Below the pieces are notes generated by a model. It saw only the letters and a program-made list of their open reading frames with translations, was not told the origin of the DNA and did not search any database. From Anaerolineaceae bacterium UBA1415 (GTDB taxonomy: Bacteria; Chloroflexota; Anaerolineae; Anaerolineales; Anaerolineaceae), in contig DBPR01000019.1 in NCBI GenBank assembly GCA_002305635.1, positions 15,039-79,038 of the forward strand: a DNA stretch of 64,000 bases, given 5' to 3'. The position numbers and the translations under genes are program-made. Below, piece by piece: positions 18,092 to 25,189 of this stretch (position 1 is the stretch's first letter; the number at the start of each line of letters is the position of its first letter).

Positions 18092-19528
18092 ATGAAAAAA
18101 CGCCTCTTACTAATTCCCCTTATTTTTGTACTCATCTTTGCGATGACAGCTTGTGGAACAAGCACCAAAACCGATGTCACCGCCCCCGATGTCGAAGAAT
18201 TGCCCCAGGCAATCCTTGAGATCACGAATGGTGACCAGGTCGTCGATCTCACCTTCGACAAGATCAGAGAGCTCCCTGCCGTGGAAGGCTTCGCCGGGAT
18301 CATGTCCAGCACTGGCAAGATTACTGCGCCAACTACGTTCAAAGGCGTGGCCCTCACCACTTTGCTCGAGTTGGTTGACGGAATCGATGACAGCAAGAGT
18401 CTTGAAGTCACAGCGGTTGATGGATATTCCATGACCATGTCCATGGATCAGGTCATCAATGGCAGCTTCATCACCTACGATGCTGGTACCGGCAGTGAGA
18501 TCGAACCGCTCGCCCCGATGACCGCCATCCTCGCCTATGAAATGGACGGCGAACTGCTCGACGAAGTTCAGGACGGCAATCTGCGCATGATGATGGTGAG
18601 CGATTCCAACCTTCAGGTCGTTGACGGCCACTGGTCGATCAAGTGGGTAAATCAACTCAAAGTCAAGGAAGCTTTTGTTGATTGGGAACTTGAATTGACT
18701 GGCGCGATCGACGAAACCATGCAGCGCGCTGATTTCGAATCTGGCGCTGGTGAAAAATGCCACGGAGCGTCTTTCGTTGACAACAAAAACCAAACCTGGA
18801 CCGGCATCCCGCTCTGGCTACTGGTTGGTCGCGTGGACGACGAAGATGTCCATAGCGATGGTGCTTACAATGATGAGCTCGCCGATGCAGGCTACGATAT
18901 CGACGTGGTCGCGGTTGATGGTTATACAGTCACATTCAGCTCAAAAGATATCACCCGTAATGACGGCATCATTGTCGCCTATCTGGTCAATGGCAACCCA
19001 CTCAACACCGAGGACTTCCCCTTACGCCTGGTTGGCGAAAACCTGACTGGCAAACAACAAATTGGCGCCATTGCCAGCATCGTCTTGCGTTTGGATGAAC
19101 ATACTGCCGCGGCAGTCCCAACAGAGACTGTTGAAACTCCAGTGGAAGTTGAGATGGTATCTTATGACGTTCCTGCCGACAAGGAAGTAAAACTGACGGG
19201 CGCGGTCGAATCAGAACTCGTATTAACTTCTGAAGACCTTGCCGGAATGGAAGCCGTTTCAGTCGCTATCGAACATCCCAAAAAGGGCGCGATGGGAATC
19301 ATTGGCATCCCGCTGGAAAAGATATTCGAGTTGATCACTGTCAAATCTGATGCCGCAGCCATTGTGCTCGTCGCCAGCGATGGTTACGAAGTTGAGCTGC
19401 CGCTTGCTGACGTCCTGGCATGTGAAAATTGCTACCTGGGTTGGGACGAAGAGTTTATTCGCAGCTACATGCCTGGTTTCGAATCCAGCGCTTTCGTCAA
19501 AGACCTGGTTGAAATCCGGTTCAAATAG
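18092..19528 (+). CDS. Lipoprotein with repeated molybdopterin-binding-like domains
   Basis: 478 residues from the ATG at 18092, with AAGGAG 7 nt upstream. The frame is open to 17897 but that part lacks codon character. Residues 1-21 are a signal ending in the lipobox MTAC. The mature part has three similar units (about 35-170, 190-325, 345-478), each with a strand, a TFKGVALTTLLEL-like helix and a VTAVDGYSMTMS-like hairpin. This is the pattern of the sulfite-oxidase-type molybdopterin-binding domain. Whether a cofactor binds is unclear: only the second unit has a candidate cysteine (EKCHGASF). A tungstate/molybdate-type transporter follows directly, which fits a metal link. Confidence 0.7.
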   Translation: MKKRLLLIPLIFVLIFAMTACGTSTKTDVTAPDVEELPQAILEITNGDQVVDLTFDKIRELPAVEGFAGIMSSTGKITAPTTFKGVALTTLLELVDGIDDSKSLEVTAVDGYSMTMSMDQVINGSFITYDAGTGSEIEPLAPMTAILAYEMDGELLDEVQDGNLRMMMVSDSNLQVVDGHWSIKWVNQLKVKEAFVDWELELTGAIDETMQRADFESGAGEKCHGASFVDNKNQTWTGIPLWLLVGRVDDEDVHSDGAYNDELADAGYDIDVVAVDGYTVTFSSKDITRNDGIIVAYLVNGNPLNTEDFPLRLVGENLTGKQQIGAIASIVLRLDEHTAAAVPTETVETPVEVEMVSYDVPADKEVKLTGAVESELVLTSEDLAGMEAVSVAIEHPKKGAMGIIGIPLEKIFELITVKSDAAAIVLVASDGYEVELPLADVLACENCYLGWDEEFIRSYMPGFESSAFVKDLVEIRFK

Positions 19529-19535
19529 TATGTGG

Positions 19536-19570
19536 AAAGAGATGGTGGAATAATCCACCATCTCTTTTTT
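19536..19570 (+). terminator. Perfect intrinsic terminator inside the gap before wtpA
   Basis: A 14-bp perfect stem (19536-19549 with 19554-19567) and a four-base loop, ending in a T-run to 19570. It follows the lipoprotein stop by 7 bp and ends 6 bp before the start of the binding-protein gene. Confidence 0.9.
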
Positions 19571-19576
19571 CCTGAT

Positions 19577-20629
19577 ATGAAAAAAATATTGCCATTTCTT
19601 CTGGTTTTATTATTCCTTTTTTCAGCTTGCGCACCCAAAGAAAAACAGGTGTTAACCATCTTTGCGGCAGGTAGTCTGATGCAGCCTTTCCAGCAACTCG
19701 AAGAAGCTTTCGAGGCTGAAAACCCTGATGTGGATGTGCAGATGGAATTCCACGGCTCGATCCAGGTCATGCGCCGAGTGACGGATCTTCACCGCGAGCT
19801 GGACCTGGTCGCGACCGCCGACCAAAGCCTTTTACCGATGCTCATGTACGCCACCAACAACCCCGAAACCGGGGAACCCTACGCGAATTGGTACCTTTCG
19901 ATGGCGACCAATACCATCACCATCGCGTACACCTCAAAAAGCAAGTACGCTGATGAGATCTCAGCTCATAATTGGTTTGAGATCCTTTCGCGGGATGATG
20001 TGCGTGTTGGCATCTCTGACCCACGGTTTGACGCGATGGGATATCGCACCTTCATGGCTTTTGCCCTTGCCTCTGATTTTTATTCGGACAGCTCGATCTT
20101 TGGCAATTTTGTTCACAGGCAGTTCAAGTACCCAATCAGACTGAAAACGGAGGGTGAAGATATCTCCATCATCATTCCAGAGATCGTCGAAACCAATCCA
20201 GACAGTCACCTGGTCGTACGCGGTTCCAGCGTTGCGCTTAACGCCTTGCTCGAGAGTGGCGAAATTGATTACGCTTTTGAATACGTGAGCGTCGCCAATC
20301 AGCTCGGTTTCGAATCAGTCAAACTGCCGCCTGAGTTCGGATTGAACGACCCAAAACTGGAAGATTATTACAATCGCGTTAGGGTCGAGCTGGATTTCCA
20401 GCGCTTCGCGTCGGTGGAGCCGATCTTTACGGCAGAACAGATCCGCTATGGCCTGACAATTCCAACAAACGCGCCCCAACCCGAGCTTGCCATTCGTTTT
20501 ATCGAATTTTTGTATGGCCCCAAAGGGCAGCAGATCATGAAAGACAACTGGCAGCCGCTTTTCATCCCTGCTCAGATCGACCAGCCTGAAAACCTGCCAG
20601 CTGAACTAAAAGAATTCTTTGGCTTATGA
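19577..20629 (+). CDS. wtpA: Tungstate/molybdate-binding lipoprotein of WtpA type
   Basis: 350 residues from ATG 19577; a GTG at 19532 is in frame but would be translated from the terminator stem. Signal peptide with lipobox FSAC (Cys18). The mature protein follows the WtpA pattern: FAAGSLMQPFQQLE (about 29), GSIQVMRRVTDL (58), ATADQSLLP (78), SKYADEI (115) and RVGISDPRFDAMGYR (about 138). It captures the oxyanion outside the membrane and passes it to the permease, whose gene overlaps by 4 bp. There is no visible SD. Tungstate versus molybdate cannot be decided from sequence. Confidence 0.85.
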   Translation: MKKILPFLLVLLFLFSACAPKEKQVLTIFAAGSLMQPFQQLEEAFEAENPDVDVQMEFHGSIQVMRRVTDLHRELDLVATADQSLLPMLMYATNNPETGEPYANWYLSMATNTITIAYTSKSKYADEISAHNWFEILSRDDVRVGISDPRFDAMGYRTFMAFALASDFYSDSSIFGNFVHRQFKYPIRLKTEGEDISIIIPEIVETNPDSHLVVRGSSVALNALLESGEIDYAFEYVSVANQLGFESVKLPPEFGLNDPKLEDYYNRVRVELDFQRFASVEPIFTAEQIRYGLTIPTNAPQPELAIRFIEFLYGPKGQQIMKDNWQPLFIPAQIDQPENLPAELKEFFGL

Positions 20630-21423
20630 CACAGAAAAAAAGATCAGGAGCAAAAACGTTTGTACCCATTGGCTTTAATATCCTCGCCAGTCTTCTGATC
20701 TTTTTTATCCTTTTGCCGCTGCTGCTAACCCTCCTTTCCACCTCGGTTGGCACCTTATTGCAAACCCTCCAGGATCAGGTCGTGATCGACTCGATCAGCC
20801 TCACCTTCAAAGCCGGCGCATGGGCAACCGTTATGGGTCTTTTGTTGGGTGTTCCGATCGCTTACCTGCTTGCCCGCTCAGACTTCCATGGAAAAGCGAT
20901 CATCGAGGGAGTCATCGATCTCCCGACCGTGATCCCACGCACAGCCGCGGGCATCGCCTTATTGCTGGTTTTTGGTCGTACGGGCATTCTGGGAAAGACC
21001 TTTGCTCACCTGGGCATTAGTTTTACGGACCGATTGGCTGGGATCATTGTCGCCATGCTTTTTGTCAGTGTTCCATTGCTGGTCAACACCTCCAGACAAG
21101 CCTTTCAGGCAGTTAATCGTGATCTGGAACAAGCCGCCCAGGTCGATGGCGCGTCTGCCTGGAAGGTTTTTTGGCAGATCAGCCTGCCCCTCGCCTGGAG
21201 AGGGGTTTTGAACGGCGCGATCATGATGTTCGCCCGCGGTATCAGCGAGTTCGGGGCGGTCATCATCCTGGCTTACAGTCCCAAAATCGTCCCCGTGCTG
21301 ATCTACGAGCGATTTCAGGGCTACGGGCTCGAAGCCGCCACCCCGATAACGGTAATCCTCCTCATCCTCATCCTTGCCCTCTTCGCGATCTTGAGATGGT
21401 TATCAAATAGTATTAGCGAATAA
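20626..21423 (+). CDS. wtpB: Tungstate/molybdate ABC transporter permease
   Basis: 265 residues with about six membrane helices and the binding-protein-dependent permease loop (EQAAQVDGASAWKVFWQISLP, read as EAA...G...P around residues 168-188). The ATG overlaps the wtpA stop (ATGA). Together with WtpA it should form the membrane part of an oxyanion importer. The ATPase expected next (WtpC/ModC) is absent: the region downstream is palindromic non-coding DNA and a tRNA. The ATPase must be supplied from elsewhere or has been lost. Confidence 0.88.
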   Translation: MTQKKRSGAKTFVPIGFNILASLLIFFILLPLLLTLLSTSVGTLLQTLQDQVVIDSISLTFKAGAWATVMGLLLGVPIAYLLARSDFHGKAIIEGVIDLPTVIPRTAAGIALLLVFGRTGILGKTFAHLGISFTDRLAGIIVAMLFVSVPLLVNTSRQAFQAVNRDLEQAAQVDGASAWKVFWQISLPLAWRGVLNGAIMMFARGISEFGAVIILAYSPKIVPVLIYERFQGYGLEAATPITVILLILILALFAILRWLSNSISE

Positions 21424-21502
21424 TGTCGACTGAGAAGGTCTAATAAATTGCAATTTCGATACTTGCGGTCGTGACTTTTGCGTAAGTCGTAACTTTTGCA
21501 AG

Positions 21503-21546
21503 GTCGTGATTGAAATTGTCCCCACACGGGACAATTTCAATCCGAC
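21503..21546. repeat. Long perfect hairpin
   Basis: GATTGAAATTGTCCC (21508-21522) pairs perfectly with 21528-21542 around the loop CACAC. A bulged base and four more pairs (GTCG/CGAC) extend the stem to 19 bp. It follows two short direct repeats of GTCGTRACTTTTGC. No T-tract is present. Confidence 0.75.
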
Positions 21547-21578
21547 GTCCAACAATTATGCCTCATCAGCAACTGTAG

Positions 21579-21639
21579 GCCGGAATGAAAGCGCTATCGT
21601 TATTCTGATGATACGATACTCACGCGCTTTCACTCCGGC
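21579..21639. repeat. REP-like imperfect palindrome
   Basis: GCCGGAATGAAAGCGC (21579-21594) pairs with GCGCTTTCACTCCGGC (21624-21639) with one mismatch. A second inner stem, TATCGT/ACGATA, lies inside. The form is like enterobacterial REP sequences, but there is no evidence of relatedness. Confidence 0.65.
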
Positions 21640-21700
21640 TTGCGAAGCCATCTGTGTCTAAATTACATCAACATAAACTGGATAAAATACGCAAGGTCTT

Positions 21701-21725
21701 GCCGGATTGAACTACACAATCCGGC
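21701..21725. repeat. Short REP-like palindrome
   Basis: GCCGGATTG (21701-21709) and CAATCCGGC (21717-21725) are perfect arms around a 7-nt loop. It shares the GCCGGA start with the palindrome at 21579. Confidence 0.65.
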
Positions 21726-21746
21726 CTACATAATATGGTTTAAATT

Positions 21747-21815
21747 AAAAATGGCGAGGCTGGGATTTGCCTGCCCTTGTAACGAAGTGACAAGGGAACC
21801 CGGAACCAATCACCG
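21747..21815 (-). pseudogene. Broken copy of the tRNA-Met 3' half
   Basis: 23 bp at 21747-21769 are identical to 21885-21907, the 3' end of the tRNA gene plus five flanking bases. The copy is then broken by about 25 bp containing the hairpin CCCTTGT-AACGAAGTG-ACAAGGG (21774-21796) and resumes with GAACCCGGAACCAAT, which matches the T-arm region with one change. The 5' half is missing. Confidence 0.7.
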
Positions 21816-21889
21816 ATCATCTTTGTTCCCTAGATTTTTTTTGAGTGGTTGAATGAAAAAAATTTGAGTATTTATAGTTAAAAGAAAAA

Positions 21890-21961
21890 TGGCGAGGCTG
21901 GGATTTGAACCCAGAACCAATGGCTTATGAGTCCACTGCTCCACCGTTGAGCTACCTCGCC
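21890..21961 (-). tRNA. tRNA-Met (CAT anticodon)
   Basis: A 72-nt cloverleaf: acceptor stem GGCGAGG/CCTCGCC, D-arm GCTC/GAGC, anticodon CAT at 21927-21929, T-arm CTGGG-TTCAAAT-CCCAG, discriminator A. CCA is not encoded. One A-G mismatch closes the anticodon stem. The acceptor starts with a paired G, so it is an elongator Met tRNA or a tRNA-Ile with lysidine-modified CAT, not an initiator. Confidence 0.9.
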
Positions 21962-22019
21962 GATAACGAAATCTGATATTACCCGATGAAACGGAATCTG
22001 TCAAATTTTTCTCTATTTT

Positions 22020-22553
22020 TTAGCCGGCTTTCTTAACTATTTCCTGTTCCTTTTTCGCGAGGGCGTTCGTGTTTTCGCTGCCTCTGAAAACGATAAACTT
22101 CCACCACAAAAACTCGCCCACGAAGTTCAAAACCATCGTGCTGCCCTTGATGAGATACTCGTTGACACCGATCCCCGCAGCCCATTTACCAAGCCAGGCG
22201 GTAAGCGGGATGAAGAAGACGTAGAAAAGCCCAACCTTCAGCATCGCGATGGGGACATTATTGGCTGATTTGAATGTGTAGCGTCGGTTGAGGGTGAAGT
22301 TCCATAAAACTGAAAGAACAATGGAAATCACATGTTTGGCGGCATAGGGCCAGGTGGTCAATGTCTCTAAAATTACAAACGATAAGGCTTCGATCCCCGC
22401 GGCGGAAAAAGAAAGCAAGGTAAACTTGATCGCCTGTGTCAATGCCTCACGGGACTTTAAAGGTACATCCTGAGAACCTGTCGTCTCTGAGGGTACAGCA
22501 TTCTGATGGTCTGGCGTATCCAACTGTGGGCTATTCTGGTTGTCTTCTAACAT
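22020..22553 (-). CDS. GtrA-family membrane protein
   Basis: 177 residues. A polar N-terminal 40 residues precedes four membrane helices with GtrA-family features: FSAAGIEALSF, VLWNFTLNRRYTF (about 88) and FLWWKFIVFR near the end. GtrA proteins are small flippase-like or accessory proteins for lipid-linked sugars, often beside glycosyltransferases, but none is here. The gene starts 15 bp after the FGGY kinase with AAGGA upstream and is likely co-transcribed with it. Its role in that cluster is unclear. Confidence 0.85.
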   Translation of the reverse strand: MLEDNQNSPQLDTPDHQNAVPSETTGSQDVPLKSREALTQAIKFTLLSFSAAGIEALSFVILETLTTWPYAAKHVISIVLSVLWNFTLNRRYTFKSANNVPIAMLKVGLFYVFFIPLTAWLGKWAAGIGVNEYLIKGSTMVLNFVGEFLWWKFIVFRGSENTNALAKKEQEIVKKAG

Positions 22554-22568
22554 GGCAATATCCTTTTA

Positions 22569-24185
22569 TCAATGAGTTTGGTTGAGTTGACGGAATAACG
22601 TTTTATTTGCTGCATAGAGTTTGGTAAATGCCGCGTAGTTTCTCTCATGCACAGCTTGAACATCTGGATTGGGCATAAAAACGCGATCCGGCCTGATCAG
22701 CGTTTCAGCGTCCTTCAGATCAGCGATTCGACCTAAACCAACCGCGACCACCAAAGCCGCGCCAACTGCCCCCACGTTTTGCGGTTCAGGCACCGTCTCA
22801 ACCGGAACCTGCAAAACATCCGCCAGAATACCCGCGGTTACGGAAGACAGCGCGCCGCCGCCGACAAAGCGCACTTTGTCTCCTGTCCTAAGCTTTTTAT
22901 TGATCGTTTCTAGGAACCAACGCATATGGTAACAAACCCCTTCAATAACGGCGCGAATCAGTTCGGTCTTGCCCGTTTCCAAACCGATATTAAAGAACAT
23001 TCCGCGCGCGTTGGCATCCTCAAAAGGACAGCGGTTGCCGTGCAGCCACGGGGCAAAAATGACGCCGCCGGAACCCGCGGGCGTTTCGGAAATAACTTTG
23101 GACATGTAGTCGTACAAACTTTTATATTCTGAGCTTGGGTCATCCGCAACATGCTGTTTGCTGAGATAAATGTTGATCTCGTCCAGGGCAAGATGGTCAC
23201 GTACCCACTCCAGACATTTCCCCGCGGTCTCAAGTTCCGCGAAATAATTGTAAAGACCGGGTTGAACGCCCACGACCGAGGCGATCATCGCGTTCGTGTC
23301 CACAATATTTTTATCGGTGACTGTGGAAACCCAACCAGAGGTGCCCATATAGACATGGGTCATTTCCGGACGCACGCAACCGGCGCCGACGCCGATCAGA
23401 GCCGCGTCACTGCCTCCTGAAAAGACAGGAATACCACTATGTAGCCCAAGTTCCGTGGCTGGTTCTGCCAAAAGGGTGCCAACCTTAGCGGTTGAGGCAA
23501 CGATCTCGGGCATGTGCTCCGGCAATATGCCAAGCCGTTTCATGAGAGCGGAGCTGAATACTGACTTTGCTGTGTTTTTATCCATTAATAAAGTGGCAAA
23601 AGCAGAATCCTGACTCATGGTAAATTCGCCCGTCATCCTTGCCACCAGGGCATCTTTGACATCCACCCACTTGTGCGCCCTGGCGTAAATTTCAGGCTCA
23701 TTTTCCTTGACCCAAAGGTATTTCCAAACCGGGTCCTTATCGCTGCCTGCGACAACGCCGGTGTGATAAAGGCTTTGCAAAAGGAAACCCAAACCAACAC
23801 CAGCGACCTGGGGCCCTCCGCCTGCGTGTGCCTTGCGAACGCTGCCCGAACGTTGGTCCATATAGCTCATGGAAGGGCGCACCGCCCGGGCTGCTTTGTC
23901 AAGCAAAACCACACTTTGCGCCTGAGCGCAAAAGCTGATACCCTCGATCCGGGCACACATTTCCGGATCACGGCTGACCAGATGGCGCGTTGTTTTGCAC
24001 ATGGCATCCCACCATTCCTGGGGGTTTTGTTCAACACCGCCGTTTGGAAGGACGCTTAGCGAGTAGCCAGCAAAGCTTGAATCTTCCAGATGGATGGACA
24101 TCCCCTCCAGGCTGCTTTCTTCACTCAGTTTAAACAAGCAGGTCTTAACCCCTGTTGTGCCGATGTCATACGCCAGAATGATCAT
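22569..24185 (-). CDS. FGGY-family carbohydrate kinase (xylulokinase-like)
   Basis: 538 residues of the FGGY sugar-kinase family, which phosphorylate a ketose or polyol with ATP. The N-terminal phosphate-binding motif AYDIGTTGVKTCLF is at residue 4, GVEQNPQEWWDAM near 50, SYMDQRSG near 107, and the adenine-binding FVGGGALSSVTAGILADVL near 440. Length and the WWDAM/DQR pattern are closest to xylulokinases, but the natural sugar cannot be named. The start lies 4 bp after the TetR stop. The divergent aminotransferase and aldolase genes suggest the phosphorylated product is cleaved by the aldolase. Confidence 0.85.
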   Translation of the reverse strand: MIILAYDIGTTGVKTCLFKLSEESSLEGMSIHLEDSSFAGYSLSVLPNGGVEQNPQEWWDAMCKTTRHLVSRDPEMCARIEGISFCAQAQSVVLLDKAARAVRPSMSYMDQRSGSVRKAHAGGGPQVAGVGLGFLLQSLYHTGVVAGSDKDPVWKYLWVKENEPEIYARAHKWVDVKDALVARMTGEFTMSQDSAFATLLMDKNTAKSVFSSALMKRLGILPEHMPEIVASTAKVGTLLAEPATELGLHSGIPVFSGGSDAALIGVGAGCVRPEMTHVYMGTSGWVSTVTDKNIVDTNAMIASVVGVQPGLYNYFAELETAGKCLEWVRDHLALDEINIYLSKQHVADDPSSEYKSLYDYMSKVISETPAGSGGVIFAPWLHGNRCPFEDANARGMFFNIGLETGKTELIRAVIEGVCYHMRWFLETINKKLRTGDKVRFVGGGALSSVTAGILADVLQVPVETVPEPQNVGAVGAALVVAVGLGRIADLKDAETLIRPDRVFMPNPDVQAVHERNYAAFTKLYAANKTLFRQLNQTH

Positions 24186-24189
24186 TATT

Positions 24190-24867
24190 TCAGTCCCTTT
24201 CGCTCATATCGGGTACCAAAAGCGCCCCTTTTAAAATTTGGAATGTTTCTGAGATGACTTTTTCATCATATTCTTCCTTGTCGATCTCAGGGTGGTTATA
24301 CAGTTGGAAACGGATCCTGTAATAATCGCACGCGTAAGCGAATTGGAGCGATAAAAAGATGTTATCCATGGAAAACGCGGCAAGTCTGGCATCCAGCTCA
24401 GGCCTGACCTCACCTTTTTTCTGCCCTTCTTCAAGCATCTTTACGTAACGTTCAGCTGTAAAAAGTTCCATACTTCGCGGCAGTTTGGACATCAGGTCCT
24501 GATTGCCGATCGAGGACATTTCGTGATAGAGACGAATTAAGGTCATCTCCTCCCGGGAGCTTTTAACCGCCAGACGCAGCAGGCATTCTATCTTCTGGGC
24601 GACACTCAGCGTTTCATCATCAACCACTTTACCGGCTTGTTCCTCGATCATTGCGGAGCCGTATTGAACAATGTAAAGGAAGAGATTCTCTTTTGTATTG
24701 AAATAGTGGAAGACCGACCCCACACTGATATTTGCGTTTTTGGCAATGCGATTCGTGTTGGCCAGTTCATAGCCTCGTTCAGCGAACTCGGCAATGGCAG
24801 CCTTTAAGATGCGATCCTGTTTTTCTGGATCCAGGCGTTTAAAACTTTCATTGGCAAAGCTGTCCAT
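24190..24867 (-). CDS. TetR/AcrR-family regulator
   Basis: 225 residues from the ATG at 24867, chosen because GGAG lies 5 nt upstream; an ATG at 24909 has none. The N-terminal HTH domain is typical (RILKAAIAEFAERGYELAN, NISVGSVFHYFNTKENLF at about 20-66). The C-terminal ligand domain is not recognisable. Two palindromes with the half-site TTGAGYG lie in the divergent intergenic region, and they are the best candidates for its operators. The family usually represses until a ligand binds. It is first in an operon with the FGGY kinase and GtrA. Confidence 0.9.
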   Translation of the reverse strand: MDSFANESFKRLDPEKQDRILKAAIAEFAERGYELANTNRIAKNANISVGSVFHYFNTKENLFLYIVQYGSAMIEEQAGKVVDDETLSVAQKIECLLRLAVKSSREEMTLIRLYHEMSSIGNQDLMSKLPRSMELFTAERYVKMLEEGQKKGEVRPELDARLAAFSMDNIFLSLQFAYACDYYRIRFQLYNHPEIDKEEYDEKVISETFQILKGALLVPDMSERD

Positions 24868-25000
24868 CTTGCTCCATATCTCATTGTTCAAACTTGTTTC
24901 ATGCGCCATTGTCTCTGAGCGTAGACGAGGGTTTCAAAGACCAGCAAACAGGTTTTGGCAATGAGGCTCTGTACTTAAATCGATTTTAAGGTAGTCCGTA

Positions 25001-25016
25001 TTGAGCGCTCACTCAA
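25001..25016. promoter_or_regulatory. Putative TetR operator O1
   Basis: TTGAGCGCTCACTCAA: outer arms TTGAG/CTCAA are perfect, and the right half reads TTGAGTGAGC on the minus strand. It shares its half-site with O2 at 25129 and lies 134 bp upstream of the TetR start. Confidence 0.6.
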
Positions 25017-25128
25017 CATGGACAATCGTATCACAATTAATGAAAAACAATACGCTTTTTCATCCATTAAAATGGATAACAACCAGTAAAACAGTCTTGC
25101 TTTATGCGGTTAATCATGGTAAATTTGC

Positions 25129-25146
25129 ATTGAGTGACGACTCAAT
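25129..25146. promoter_or_regulatory. Putative TetR operator O2
   Basis: ATTGAGT-GACG-ACTCAAT, perfect 7-bp arms with a 4-bp spacer. It lies 43 bp upstream of the aminotransferase start, where it could block transcription. Confidence 0.65.
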
Positions 25147-25189
25147 TACTGAAATGTGATCAAAAGAAAAGAGGTTAAAGGATTTGGTC

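Noticed and set aside
21747..21961. Functional prophage or integrative element at tRNA-Met
   Set aside because: The two copies of the tRNA end are only 138 bp apart with no integrase or cargo between them; only a scar is supported.
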